The notes: a model not told the origin generated them from the sequence alone. Shown: positions 16,188 to 29,766, counted from the first letter of the stretch. The stretch is DNA of 64,000 nt from Bugula neritina (GCA_964035545.1 OZ037773.1:7429251-7493250), one strand, 5' to 3'. Program-made: numbers and translations.

Positions 16188-19100
16188 CTAATAATGATGA
16201 TGAGCTTGTTCACGACCTCTTTGTCTTATCCTCTTCCGTTTCCTTTCAATACTGACCAGGTTAGATTTGACATCAGTGTATAGATTTCTGATTTCTGAAA
16301 GCTTATTGCTGAGATATGCAATTCTCTCATCCTGATCCACAATCTGACCTAGTTCCTCTACAAAATGTACATAAGTAGAACATTGGTGGAAATCACTCGA
16401 CTCCATAGAAATAGATTTTGATAATTAAAATTGGACATGGTCTTCTCCTATAGTCCAGGGCCCAAGTTACTTTCAGAATCACTACAACCACATTTCCTGT
16501 CTTGGATGTTTGGTAAAAGAACAGGAAATAGCAGAAGCATTCGATGTCATAAAGGTATTCGGTCACTGATCAGACTGTCCTCTCATTGGACAGCTTGAGA
16601 TGTACGTTGACATCAGAACACTATGATATATTCTATATTAGGTATAGAAGGGCAAACATCATGTAAATATGTTATGTAAAGTGAGATGAAATTGTCTCCT
16701 CATGTCGTACAAATAGAATTTATACCACAAAATATTACGTGGAATAGAACCATGAAACTAAGCTGTCCAATACAAAAGACTTTTAAAATACTGATAATAG
16801 AAGCTTGTTATAAGCTCTGTTCAAGTTAAAATAATAAACAGCTTTACAACAGCCTCCTGCAGCTGTAAAGTCAGTAACCAATGAAATTGCCAGTCCTGAA
16901 TGCATTTATCACCTATTTACCAAGTTAAAGTTGTGAAATAGAAGCTACCTTCAATTTTGAAATTATATTTTGACTTCCTGGGAGGTGGTGGCGGCGCAGC
17001 AGTACGGAGCAGTTTGGCTGGGGAGACGCAGTCTTCAGACTGTTGAGTGATGTGAGAGAGTCCGTGGTTGGTGGAGACGGATGTTTGGTCGTAGGCTACA
17101 AGTAGATCACCACAATCACAGAATCAGAGTGATCACACTCAGGCCAGTATAGAAGGCCAACAGTGTTTGGAGAAGGGTTATTGATAAATGTCTATTAACT
17201 CTTTGCAAACTATTCCGTTTAGCTGTCAAGTTCAACCTCTAAAATGGTAACAACTCCCAACAGGAGTTGTGAGTAACAGAGTTTTAGGAGAACAGTTTTA
17301 GCTTTAATATATTTAAAATACAACTAAGTTATCTATTGATGAATACATAACTCCAGGATTATGCTGTTACTCGAGAGTTTGCTTAAGTATTACTTGAGCG
17401 TTTGCTCGAGTAATGCTTGAGAGTTAACTCAAGTATTAGTCGAGAGTTTGTTTAAGTATTACTCTAGAATTCGCTCAAGAATTACTCAAAAGCTAACTAA
17501 TGTACTAGATATCTCCATCACATGACTACCTGCATGCTTTGGTTTAGGAGATCTTTTAGCTTGCTGCCTCCGAGTAGCAGCACCACGTGGTTTTCTTTGT
17601 GTTCCGGTAGGTTCTATGTGACTAGCTTGTTCGGAGAGGAGAGACAGATTGCTTGTAACAGAGTTGGACATCTTGTACAAATCAACCTACAGGTGGAAAT
17701 ACAAATTAACCTATAAGTAAATAAATGCTTTAATTGCATCAAATGCAGATGGAAACTAAAAATATGTTGCTAGATACACTATTTGTACCAACTATAATAT
17801 TTCTACAACTTTTTCCGGAACTATAAAGAAATCAAGAGTATTGTGTAGTGTCTTACAAATGTTTAGCACAGTTGTTTATCACAGAACAAGAAATACCATT
17901 GTTGTAAAAGATGAAATATTCAGAGAATGTATCTTAAGCAATATCAATATTACTTCTTGTACTAATATTTACATAAATATAGGCAATAATTATACTAATC
18001 TAGACTGTAGCCCTACAAAATGATCAATCACTGTGTGACTCCACAATTTTACAACAACTAAACCAGCTGAATGGTAGCAAATAGCCACTGGTCTTACATT
18101 TGGAGGACCACTAGCCTCAGGTTCACACTTTATAGCTGCCTCTGAAACGAGGGGGGCAGCGGGAACGCCCTCGTTGTCGGAGCTGTTGTAGCTAAGCTCA
18201 GAGTCATCTACACCAGACGATGCTCGACTCGTCTTGCTACTCTCCGTCTCGGTCACGCTTCCCTTCCCAGCTCCACCAATCAGAGGAGGCAGACGCATAG
18301 CCTCAGTTTCCTCAGTCTCTGCATCATCACTCTTAGCTTCAGGTTCTGGGTCTACAGAGGTGAAGGCTTTTTTGTGCTTTAACGGTTCGATCTTGACATA
18401 AGGTTCATCATCACCACCAACAGGGACAGTAGAATCTTCCATATCCACCTGAGAGAGATAATGAGTGACAGTATGACATCATACACAATGAGTGACAGTA
18501 TGACATCACACACAATGAGTTACTGTATGACATCACACACAATGAGTTAATGTATGACATCACACACAATGAGTTACTGTATGACATCACACACAATGAG
18601 TTACTGTATGACATCACACACAATGAGTTACTGTATGACATCACACACAATGAGTTACTGTATGACATCACACACAATGAGTTACTGTATGACATCACAC
18701 ACAATGAGTTACTGTATGACATCACACACAATGAGTGACAGTATGACATCACACACAATGAGTTACTGTATGACATCACACACAGTGAGTTACTGTATGA
18801 CATCACACACAATGAGTTACTGTATGACATCACACATAATGAGTTACTGTATGACATCACACACAATGAGTTACTGTATGACATCACACACAATGAGTTA
18901 CTGTATGACATCACACATAATGAGTTACTGTATGACATCACACACAATGAGTTACTGTATGACATCACACACAATGAGTTACTGTATGACATCACACATA
19001 ATGAGTTACTGTATGACATCACACATAATGAGTTACTGTATGACATCACACACAATGAGTTACTGTATGACATCACACATAATGAGTTACTGTATGACAT

Positions 19101-22100
19101 CACACACTATGAGTTACTGTATGACATCACACATAATGAGTTACTGTATGACATCACACACAATGAGTTACTGTATGACATCACACACAATGAGTTTGTT
19201 GTATGACATAAAAAGAACTGTCTGCCAACTACCTTGCTACGCTTAGCCGGTGGTGCAGCTAACTCCGAATCAACTGTTTCTTCAGATATCACATCTGCTT
19301 CCTGGGAGTTACTTTCTCCTTCAGCTACTTTATCTATGACATCACACATCCTGCCCCGGATCTCGGTGTTCATTGGGGAGCTGCTCCTTGAAGATGTCTA
19401 CAGTATAAGATAATATCAAGTGATAAAAAATACAATAATAATATGATATCAGGTGGTAATAATGTGAGCAAGTGAAGAAATAACAGCTAGATCCATAGCT
19501 ACTCAATGGAGTAGTCTGTAGAGAACATGGTAACTGGTTCATATTCCTCAGGAACTAGATGTATGAATGTTTCTAATTTGAATCTAATCAATAAAAAAAA
19601 TCTCAATCACGGAGCCTGGTCTTCATGAAATGCCTTATTTCTAGGACACACCTCATCAAATAGTAACAGGAAACTCACCGCCTGCGCCTCAGTTTTCTTA
19701 ACAACTTTCTTACTCCCAGTATTGCTTATAGAGTCAGCACTTTGGCTTTGGGATTCATCAGTGATTACTGGCAGAATCTTATTGGTTGCTTTACGCTGGG
19801 TGCGCCTCGTTGTCTTTTCGGCTACAACGGCTACAATAGTGTACATAATGTCAATGACCGTGTATAAATATATCACAATTCTCGCGTGTTACTATATATA
19901 GAGCCTAGATTTAGTTGGAGAAACTTAAGTTTAACACGTAGCAGCAAATGACATTTATGACTTATAACCAAATGTAATAATGCGTGAATGTTACCTTGTT
20001 TACCAAATGTAATAGTGTGTGTATGTTACCTTGTTCACCAGATGTAATAGTGTGTGTATGTTACCTTGCTCACTAGACGGAACGGTTTCCTTGACTTTTT
20101 CATCCACTACTTCAACTGCAGTCTCCGAGACTTCGACCTTCACCTCTGCTACGGAATCTGCCTCTTTTTCACTTTTATCTACGTCAGTGTCCCCACACGC
20201 TGACTCTGCCTCCGTGGAATCACCATTATCTACAGAACGGCAGCGAAGAGCGGCATGAAATGTCTGCATATATGTGGATAGAAACATGTATATGAGAGAA
20301 ATAAATTCACGGAGCCTGAGATAAATTCAAGCACCTGCGTCTGCTGTCGTATCAGTTTTAGAATCATCATTCTGCAGGACTCTCCTTTGGCGAACTTTTC
20401 TACTCGCTGAAAAAGCAAATTTTTCCTGTCAAAGGTTTGTAAAAATGAAACACTACAACCACACAGCTGTATAATACAGATAGGAATATGTGCAAACTAG
20501 AGAGATTTCAGTGTACTACCAGGAGATATGTTGGTGGTAAAAAGCGAGTGTAATGCGAAGCCAGGAGGTTGTGTCTAAAGGAGTATTAAGTTGGAGTGGG
20601 ATAGTTACAGGTTGAAACTAAAATATACCATCTATTTAATGACTTCATCTACACAACAAGGTTTGCAAAGAAGATGGAAGGAAATAAATACTGTAATTAA
20701 AAATATCTTTGAATCCACAGATGCAATTTTGGTAAGACAATCATTTTTTTATAGAGAAACAGAGAAAGCAATTGGCGTGACTCACATGTCAGACCAGAGG
20801 AGAGTGTCGAGTCGGTACTTCTGGATCTGGTGGGCCGAGACAGAGTGACGTCAGTCGCAGAAGACCTGGTAGTCCGGTTACTGGGTTGAATAACAGATGG
20901 CAGAGCATTGGATGAGCTGCTAGTCTTGTTTGACTTACTGCATACAAGTTTAAAGTATCATTATATGCAACCAAAGGTTGAACCATCTAAGCTTTTATTT
21001 TTATTGAAAGTAACTATTTTGGGAAAAAAATACTCTCTTCAAGTTGACTGATATTATGATTTAGTGATGCAAGCATAAATATTTTGCTTTGTAATATCTC
21101 CATAAAATAGATAATACTGAGAGATTTAGTAATACTTTTATAACTACTGGTTAATTTATTAAAGAATCATTCTCAATGTGACTGTCACTATTTAGTAAAA
21201 CATTCTGTAGTGAGTGTAACTATGAGTATTCAGTGTGACTTTGAGTAGTCACCATGACTATGTGTAATTACCAGAGTGTTGACTTCTGCCCTGCAGCAGA
21301 TAACTTCCCGGCAGGAGTTGGTTCTGGTGTCCTTGACCCTGTGGATGATGACGAGTGAGCCAGAGGATTCTGGGACTTGGACTTCTTCCGGGAATTAAAA
21401 CTCTAAAATTGATTTAAAGGGAAGTGTGAGTTCAACATCTACATCATCGCCATAAGCTAACGTCTGTGCTAATTGCTAAACAGATAAATATTCTGTAAAG
21501 GTGAAACTTATTCAACCAGACACACACTATAAGAGTAAGCTCTACTCACTTCCTTGGACAGATCCATGCGTTTTTTCTCACATTTACCAACTGTACCCAC
21601 AATTCTCTCACTGCTGATGACCTCATCATATCTATATATAGTAACACCACAATATAACATCTCCTGGCTTGAACTTGGCAAAAGTGAATAAATTCCTACA
21701 ACTACCTATAGAGCGTTTTATTTTAGTGCTACTATATTGAAATACATTTCTGTTCAAAGTTGAACTATGAAGAGAGCAGTGGTGGTCTAGGGATTATATC
21801 GCTGGCCTAGTAAACACTAGTCAGTAGTTCGATCTCCAGTAAAGGCCATTAGTAATGTTAGGAAAATAATTCAGTCATAACTGCCCCTTTGCCACAATAA
21901 AAACAAATCCTCAGCCAGCTTAAATAACCTTTTCCACCAGGAGTTCTCAAAGGATAGCAACTGTAAAATCATGCGAGTTTGATTATAAATTATCAAAATT
22001 CCAGTATAACAATGAATGTTCGCATGAATGCTATCTACAAGAGGATGTGTATCCCTCAGAAGGATATATATCCCCAAGAAGACGTATAGGAGGATACATA

Positions 22101-25100
22101 TGTGCCCTGTTCAGTGATAGTCACCTGACATTCCAACCAGAGTAATGAACGCTGTACAAGACTTGTTTATCCTCTCCTAGCCTCACTTCCACCACTTTAG
22201 CATCGTACAGTTTGATGTTCCTCCCTCTACCGTACCTAACTCTGAGCTTAGTACCGGGAGGGTAGTCTACATCCACGCTAACCGTAGAGCTGTCTTCCGT
22301 ATCCTCTGATACAACCGAATCATTGTCTCTATAATAACAATACTTAGAGATCAAAGGAAATAGACCAACACAAAACATATACACTAGTTTAATGTGTGAG
22401 CACACAACTTATAGTAAGAATACAACACTGAGTAAAACTCAAACTGACCAAGAGGATAGTGAGTTGGAAACACAGTAATAGAAAAATAAATGAAAAATCT
22501 CCATGAGTATTAAAATCTATCAGCGATCTAAGCAATGGTATGTCAAAGAGACGAGGTATAACAACTCCTCAGAAACACAGCTGATCATATGAATCCGTTG
22601 ATAGCTTTTTCGACAAAATGTTTCCCAACTTCTGCATTTCTCGCTGAGCATATTTGAACAAGTAAATGTGGAGACTCCAGCATGTGATGATAGAGTGGAC
22701 AACTCACGCCTTGGTGTCTGTGGAATCCTCTTTTACTTTAGCCTGTGCACCTTTACTACTGGGTGTAGGGGGCGCTGGTGGAGTTAGAGCAGACACAAGT
22801 CCAACGAGAGTAGCAGCTGCAGCCTGACTGGTGTCGGACTGGTCTTCACTCAGGTCCAACTTGATGGCTTTCTCCATCTTGATGCTGGACTTAGGGGGAG
22901 GTGCTTTACCTTTAGCTGAAGTGTAAATAGCAGCACACTGTGATATAACCCGAAACATGCTACATGCAGCTCTTCATATAAAAAGAGAATGCAGATGAAC
23001 AGGTTATAGACTTTAGTATCAATACTTATCCATAAACTCAACACAATCTACTGCTGCACCTAGTATAGGAAATTATGATGTGAGACAGAAAAGTGTAGCT
23101 TCATATCTACCAATGCTACATTAATAAGATTGGGGAGTGGATAGATTACATGCAGTAGGCCTATGCCTTCAGATGAGCTGATATAACACATGAGCCACAG
23201 TCTAGTGACTAAATACACTATTACTACAAGCAGTTGACATTGTAAGCTGCTCCCACAAGATAATAATTACCAGATGACTCGGGTCTTTTGGGACTCTCCG
23301 CAGCTCTCAGCCTGTCTTCCTTCTTACTGCTAACCTGTCTTACGGGGGTTCTGCGGGGCGTCTCCTCAAAAGCTGGCCGCTCTTGTTTTACTTTAACCTC
23401 TTGGTCTGAAGGTGACGGCTTTCCTTCAACCGACTTACCAACAACTGGTGCGGTTTTGGAAACTGCCGGGGTGGTCTTGGAAACGACCTGAGTGGTCTTT
23501 GGCACTGGCGTGGTCTTCGGTGTTGATGCAGCAGCCAGTTTACTAGTCTCTCTCGTTGACTTGCTAGTGACACTCTGACAACAGAACTTGACATTGAGAG
23601 CTACGACGCAGACAAGAATGAACTCAACATTTCAGGTTTGTAACTCTAAAGCCAACTTGAACAACATATGCACACTTACGTGATGCATTTCCAAACTGCT
23701 ACATGCATACTATAAATTGAAGTGATACAAAAGTTGCCAAATGACTTGTGCTCATTTATATACACTTTAGCATGCTGTAGAGTATGGGCTAAAAATAGTG
23801 TAAAGAGTATACATACTTTAGTATGCTATAGACTATAGCTACTAGCTAGTACAGAGAGTATACATACTTTAGCATCAACGGCACCAGAATGGTGAGACTC
23901 TCTGTCTCGGGGAGGAAGCACGCTGCGACCGCCGGCAGCAGTAGTGCGCTGCGATGACCTTGACACTTCAAACATGTGAGTATCGCCCATCTTCCTGTAG
24001 AACTCCTCAAATGCTACCAAGTACCTGCAACAAAGAAGATAGTAGTTATGCTCCCCTTGACAAAACAGGCTAAGATCTGACACAGCTATCAAACATGGAT
24101 GCAAGTTGACTGTAGATATTAATCATAAGTCATTGCTATGTGGGAAATCTGTCTAATATAACGTCACACTTAGAGACTAAATAGAGTGAGATTAAACTGC
24201 ATCACCACATGACAATTAGAAGTATTGACTGGAGCATTATGTAATTTTACCTCCGATACAAAAGCTTCATCTCAGTTCCAGCGGATATGCCGGAAAAGCC
24301 TAGCTTGTTGGCAACATATTTCCACTTCCCTACAAACAGCAGCACCAATAACCAATCAGCAAGTGACAATAAACAACAACATTACTCAAGACAAACATTA
24401 TTTCAAAATAGCCTGTGGTTTAAGTAATGCATACATACCGCTAGCGGACACCTTGTTGAACCCCCCACACTTTCTCACTTTCTGGTAGAGTCTGGACAGA
24501 TTAATGTCTCTGTTATACAACTGGGCAGGTTTGTTTATTGGAGTACCTGCGAAGCAGTGTCAGTCAGGTTATCAAGTGTCACTGACAGCTGACCTGCAGC
24601 TAGTGCTTGTGCTAGCCAGAAATGCCAGCACCTTAACTACTGTACTAATAAGATTACGCTATGAATAACATCGTGATACAACTATTGTACGCAGTGACCT
24701 TCACCTTTATACTCAGGTGATAAATAATGCATAAGAATAAGTAAGTTAGATTAATACAATACTACAGGAGTATTATACTGCTAACTTAATAAAGACACAT
24801 TGCAGTTTATCAATGAATTAACCGTAAATTAAATATAATATACAGCCTGATATTGAAACAATAACCGATATACTACTTTAACTGATTCCTGAAAAGCGAT
24901 CTGGGTAAATGTGTTTAAACTTCAGAAGTTAAATTTTCACACAGGACTGCAAGAAGCTGCTGTAAGGTTCACATGGCAGTAACAACAGCACGTAACGAAC
25001 ACAGGTAAAACCTTGGCTCGCACCACTTGCGAACAACTAGGAAGATGGTTTACAGAAGGGAGACAGAGCAAAGAGAACAACTTACTTCTATCATCCATAA

Positions 25101-28100
25101 ACTTGTAGAGTTGTGCTATAAACATGTCACTCTTTTCTTCCTTTTCTTCGTCTTCATCACTAGACTGCAACACACCTCCTTATTATATATACGAGTACAT
25201 ATAACACACCTCAGCATAATATACATACAACACACCTCCATATCATATATACGAGTACATATAACACACCGCCATATCATATATACGAGTACATATAACA
25301 CACCTCCATGTCATATATACGAGTATATATAACACACCTCCATGTCATATATACGAGTACATATAACACACCTCCATGTCATATATACGAGTATATATAA
25401 CACACCTCAACATAACATACATACAACACACCTCCATATCATATATACGAGTACATATAACACACCTCAACATAACATACATATAACATACCTCAACATA
25501 ATATACATTCTATATATATGTAACACACATCAATATCATATACATTCTATATATATGTAACACACATCAATATCATATACATATAGCACATTCACTGGCA
25601 GACTTATTCTAGAAGTAATCCATCAAAATATTATACAAAATGCACATTATTCTGGTCTTCCGGCAAATGAGAAACGATATTATATACCAACCACCTTGTT
25701 TTACCGCTAACATGCATTATACTATAACATGGATTATACAGTATAACCAATACACATGATGAGATAGCAAGTATGTTGATGACAGCGTGTGCGTACAGGG
25801 CTTAATTCAAAAGTGGAGAACACAACTCTAGAAATATATGCTGTTCCTTTATTTAGAAGGGCAAAACATTTTTTGATGGCATTTTCCATCTCCGTTATCT
25901 CATTGAGTCACTCACTCACTCACTCATTGACTCACTCACTCACTCACTCACTCCAAGACTCACTCACTCCAAAACTCACTCACTCACTCACCCCAAAACT
26001 CACTCACTCCAAAACTCACTCACTCACTCACTCACTCACTCACTCACTCACTCACTCCAAAACTCACTCACTCCAAAACTCACACTATCAGACTCCTCAT
26101 CGCTGTCGGCAGCAGGCACAGAGCTGGCAGCGGTTTTGCTCTGTGAAAGTGAGGCTTGCTTGCTCAACTCAGTGACTCCTAGTAAGTCTTCCTTCTTCCA
26201 AGATGCAGGCAGTTCTTTTGTATTCATATATTTCAGAGCTTTATCTACAGCTGAAAGTAGAGGGAGCTTTTAGTAGGTCATAGTAAGAATGGAAACACAA
26301 CTTCATCGCACAAGAATAAAATTGAGAAAATAAGGGAAAACATGTATACATTTAGATCTGCTTAAAGCTTTTAACACAGTTTCTGAAGAATATTATAACA
26401 ACAAGCATTTAGACTTCATTTTTAAGAAAAAAGAACACATTTACAAAGTTGTTAGAACCGTTTAACGAAAAAGATTGTACATATTGCCTTCTTTAACTGA
26501 GAAGCAAAAATAAAAGAATTACAAAAGATTCTACATCAAAAAAGTGACAAAGGTAACATAATGCATTCAAAAAACATTTTCAATTTCACATAGCAAGAAA
26601 CCAACTTTATAGTAAGCATGTATTTACAACAAATAGACTCAAACTGTATCACCACACACAGAGCAGACTCAAACTGTATGACCACACACAGAGCAGACTC
26701 AAAGTGTATGACCACACACAGAGTAGACTCAAACTGTATGACCACACACAGAGCAGACTCAAAGTGTATGACCACACACAGAGTAGACTCCAACTGTATG
26801 ACCACACACTCAACTCCTACCTGCTTTGGTGAGTCTGTCATCAGAGTAAGTTTTCACAAGATCTCTTGAGAATTCTCTCACTTGACGTTCAGTCACACTG
26901 GTTCTGTAGATGCAAACACAATTAGAGAAACAGAACATTATACAATTATTTCATATGAATATACAGATGATAGAATACATAGTATCGGCTAACACACCAG
27001 CATCATGTTTCAATGTTGAGCCAACACAACTATAAACGAAGTGTCTAACAGATATTAACTTAAAAACATTAGCACACTCCATGCTTCATACAACACAGCG
27101 AATCTTCAATGCTGTTAACTACACACAACATTTAAAGCAAACATCAATTTATCGAAAAACGAGCATTAGATATCTAGAGTCCAGACATTAGTGTAATAAG
27201 CCTCCAGAAATCAGTACAACAAGAATACATACATTTTATTATCTCTAAAGGACTTGACTGTGAAGGAGCCTTTGCCCTTTGCATCAGACTCCGCAGATGA
27301 GGGTTTGACAACCAGGGCAGGTGCCCACTTCTTCTTATCCCCGATCTCTACAGACACAACTTTGCCAATGACATCTAATGCACTCTTGCTAGCAGCTCTA
27401 GGCGATATTCTACGAGAGATACTGGTCGCTTCATCGTCTACGTCGCTCTCATCTGATAGGACACTACAAACATGAGGTAGAGAAACATCAGCAGCTGTAC
27501 TGATGCATGTTTAAGGTTTGTCTTTGACTGAACAAGCAATATTAACTTGTATCTCATATTTCACAAACAAATACCAAAAACCAATAGGCATTACCAAAGG
27601 TTTGCCTTTATGTTTACAGACTCACTTCGTCACACTTCTTAATAAAACTAGTAGTTATCACACCACAACCCAGTAATGCCAATCAACGCCATCAAAAGTC
27701 TGCCCTGATTGGTGAAAATAAACGGATCAGAGACGATAACCTTGACTGGTTTAGAAGAGGTTCTCAAGAGCTTACCTAGACTGGTTGGAAGAGTATCCGG
27801 GACGTCTCCGCCGCTCCTTCTTCATAAGGTTAACTGGAGTACTGAAGTGCTCGGGGTTGGTGAGGGGCAACTTGTCCAGGGTGTCACCTTCCATGTAGTG
27901 CTTGTCTCCCTTCAGGCATATCTGGGTGCGTTTAAGGGTGGCCACATCCCCATCATCAAACACTGTGCAAGTAGAAACACAGTTCCAAGGCTAACATTTA
28001 TACAGTTTGACTTCATTACAGAACCAGGAATCTAGACACAAGACTGGTAAAGTTAGGTAGTGTGACATAGTCTATGGGAGTAAGAGTTCACCTACCAACA

Positions 28101-29689
28101 GTGTATATGCTGCTGTCTATGATACGAGAAATATTCCCATCAATAATCTGGCCAGAGTCAGGCTGTCTCACTTTTACTGGTCCACCGATCTGAATGAACA
28201 TATAGAATATACTATAAACATACATACCATCAATATACTATAAACATACTATAAATGTAATACAAACATGTAGAATATACTATAAACATAGTACAACATA
28301 CCACAACATGCTATAGATGTAATATAAACATACTATAATATAACACAACATACTATAACCTAACATACTATAGATGTAATAAAAATATGTATAGCATACT
28401 ATAAAAATACTATTTTAGTCAAAGATGATCACCGCTATTATAGAGAGTTTATAAAACATTTGTTTCAGACTCTAAATAGGTTGCCAGCTAAAAACTAGCA
28501 ACTCCAATAGAAATAGTACACCAAGACACTGCCTATACGATTTTGATACATTGTACAGGGTTAACTTAAAGGCAAAGAAAAAGTTCTCAGACAGCTATAA
28601 ATTTACCAGTTTACAAAATTTAACAAAGTTTAAAGAGGAATACAATTTTCACTACATATGCTTTCAGATCTGCTGCCACTGTATAAGAGTCTAGTAATAA
28701 TTAAAGAGAACATTTCCTGAACACAGTCCTCATGACTATTCAAAAGTAAGACTGCTTGATTTTTATAACTATTTGACTAACAAACCTTGCCACATCATAA
28801 CTAATAGTCCTTTTTTATTAACCCGTGCGTGTGTGTGTATTTATAAGCATCTGTGTGCACTTTAGAGAACTAGAATACCTGTCTTATAGCATAAAACCGA
28901 ATATATAAAACAAAAAAGACTGTTAAAACTTTCCGTTCTGTCAATTTTCACCACATACTGCTATATGTTCAACAGTTGATTGAAAAGTAGATCAATACTT
29001 TAAACTACAAGGATCTGCATTTTGTTAAAAGGAAATGCCAGAGTAATTATGGAATGGAATAAGCCTCTCACCTTCAGATCTCCCTGTACAGCGTCGTCAG
29101 TAACACTTATCTGGGGTCCACCATCTCTTGGAGCTACCTTGAAACATGAGTCATACGGTATATGAGTCATACGGCTTATGAGTCATATAGAATACAAGCT
29201 CTCATCCAATACTATCTTTTAAGTTTGTATCATAATTAGGTACATGAACTTAAAAAAACAATTTAATACAGAACTTATAATAAAAAAGTGTGCCAACAGC
29301 TGGTATCATTTTAGAAAACAAACCTCATCATCTGTAATGCATATTTACCCAAAACTTTAACTTTATAAACAACACCTCAGAATTGAAGCTAAAGGCTAGC
29401 AGACCAGTTTGAAAAGAAAACCAGTACTCGTTGAGTCTCGACTAACAAGACAAACCTTGCATTTGACAGATTTCTGGCAGCGCTTGATTTTAGCTTCACA
29501 GAATGCTCCTTTGTACTTTGCACTGACCTCGGTTCCTGGCGTGAGATACGGTGGCCCGCCGGACTGAGACTAAAAACATTGAAATTGTTACAGTCGCAAT
29601 TTACAAGGAAAACTCTAGTGCCACTACAAAGCAAATATATTGCATAGTCTCACTATAATAAAGTCAATAGAAATTACAGCACTCACCAT
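16188..29689 (-). CDS. ARID4: AT-rich interactive domain-containing protein 4 (ARID4/RBBP1)
   Basis: Twenty-six coding exons, right to left: 29687-29689 (ATG only), 29456-29569, 29072-29137, 28096-28189, 27776-27962, 27233-27463, 26821-26903, 26084-26244, 25086-25164, 24439-24546, 24251-24329, 23868-24024, 23271-23574, 22708-22915, 22125-22328, 21550-21631, 21272-21402, 20786-20937, 20335-20406, 20065-20229, 19679-19830, 19233-19397, 18098-18448, 17530-17686, 16949-17095, 16188-16357. Every phase closes: 3822 nt, about 1273 residues; mammalian ARID4A/B are about 1260-1310. Domains: N-terminal Tudor (1-120, [20 protein letters not shown]), a second Tudor-like/RBB1NT part (170-300), ARID (325-420, [25 protein letters not shown]), chromo barrel (645-720, [16 protein letters not shown]), and a basic C-terminal coil (1205-1273, [23 protein letters not shown]). 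The middle is Ser/Lys/Glu-rich with psi-K-x-E sites such as VKIEP. In mammals it links Rb and the Sin3-HDAC complex to methylated histones. Only the middle low-complexity exons are uncertain. Confidence 0.93.
17375..17505. repeat. Degenerate ~25-bp tandem repeat in ARID4 intron
   Basis: Five or so imperfect copies of a unit like CTCGAGAGTTTGCTTAAGTATTA, with alternating GCTCGAG, ACTCAAG and TAGTCGAG variants. Units contain internal symmetry (ACTCGAG/CTTAAG). It lies between ARID4 exons 24 and 25. Confidence 0.75.
18462..19198. repeat. 27-bp minisatellite in ARID4 intron, ~27 copies
   Basis: Highly regular tandem array with unit ATGAGTTACTGTATGACATC plus ACACACA (27 bases). Because 27 is divisible by three, open frames run through it on both strands; these are artefacts, not genes. 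Variants (GAGTGACAG, CACATAATG, CACAGTGAG) are scattered, so some homogenisation has occurred. It fills most of the intron between exons 22 and 23. Each unit has one TGACATCA, one base away from the CRE palindrome. Confidence 0.97.
21772..21960 (+). mobile_element. tRNA-derived SINE, family 1, old copy
   Basis: Shares with 36040, 36797 and 42270 a tRNA-like head (GTGGTCTAG..GATTATA as A box; AGTTCGATCTCC as B box), then AAAGGCCATT..TAATGTTAGGA..CAGTCATAA. It lies in an ARID4 intron, opposite to the gene, and is the most diverged of the four copies. Confidence 0.7.
25168..25590. repeat. 34-bp minisatellite in ARID4 intron
   Basis: Tandem copies of CACACCTCCATATCATATAT + ACGAGTACATATAA (34 bases), about nine clear copies to 25470, then degenerate ATATATAC/CAACATAA versions to about 25590. 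It begins within a few bases of the exon 9 acceptor at 25164. The ORFs in it are artefacts. Confidence 0.9.
25906..26078. repeat. (ACTC)n tract adjoining ARID4 exon 8 donor
   Basis: A run of ACTC tetranucleotides broken by CCAAAACTC interruptions. On the transcribed (minus) strand it reads GAGT repeats, so it supplies many GTGAGT motifs. The real exon 8 donor (26078-26083) is the tract's right edge. Confidence 0.93.
26633..26811. repeat. 30-bp minisatellite in ARID4 intron, ~6 copies
   Basis: Six copies of AGACTCAAACTGTATGACCA + CACACAGAGC, with AAAGTG and GAGTAG variants alternating in a higher-order pattern. It starts four bases beyond the exon 7 donor. It shares a GTATGAC..CACACA core with the 27-bp array. 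Confidence 0.92.
28195..28400. repeat. AACATACTATA-type simple repeat
   Basis: Irregular repetition of ATACTATAAACATAC and ATGTAATACAAACAT motifs in the ARID4 intron next to exon 4. It is low complexity with no coding potential. Confidence 0.8.
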
Positions 29690-29766
29690 TAATGTTTATA
29701 GCACAAATTGATTTCTTCAGATCATAAATTTTAGCCCCTGAACTACTGGTAGCCAGCTTTTATGAT
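29687..29766 (-). other. ARID4: ARID4 leader exon (5' UTR plus ATG)
   Basis: On the minus strand TTTTGTTTTAG gives an acceptor just above 29766. About 77 non-coding bases follow, then ATG and a GTGAGT donor. A further upstream non-coding exon with donor near 30430 is possible, but its start is not visible. Confidence 0.55.

Noticed and set aside
18462-19198. CRISPR-like array
   Set aside because: Units abut with no unique spacers; this is a eukaryotic minisatellite.
18411-19246. Long open frames of 230 residues on both strands with perfect repeats ([18 protein letters not shown])
   Set aside because: They are the 27-bp minisatellite read in frame; the unit length is divisible by three, so all frames stay open. 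The region is an ARID4 intron.
20591-20848. 85-residue plus-strand frame
   Set aside because: It overlaps ARID4 exon 18 in antisense and has no supporting motif.
25027-25560. Open frames with HITHLSIIY-type repeats
   Set aside because: Translation of the 34-bp minisatellite.
25789-26175. [10 protein letters not shown] open frame
   Set aside because: Translation of the (ACTC)n tract running into antisense of ARID4 exon 8.
26536-26869. Open frames with repeating CVVIQFEST or MTTHRADS units
   Set aside because: Translation of the 30-bp minisatellite in an ARID4 intron.
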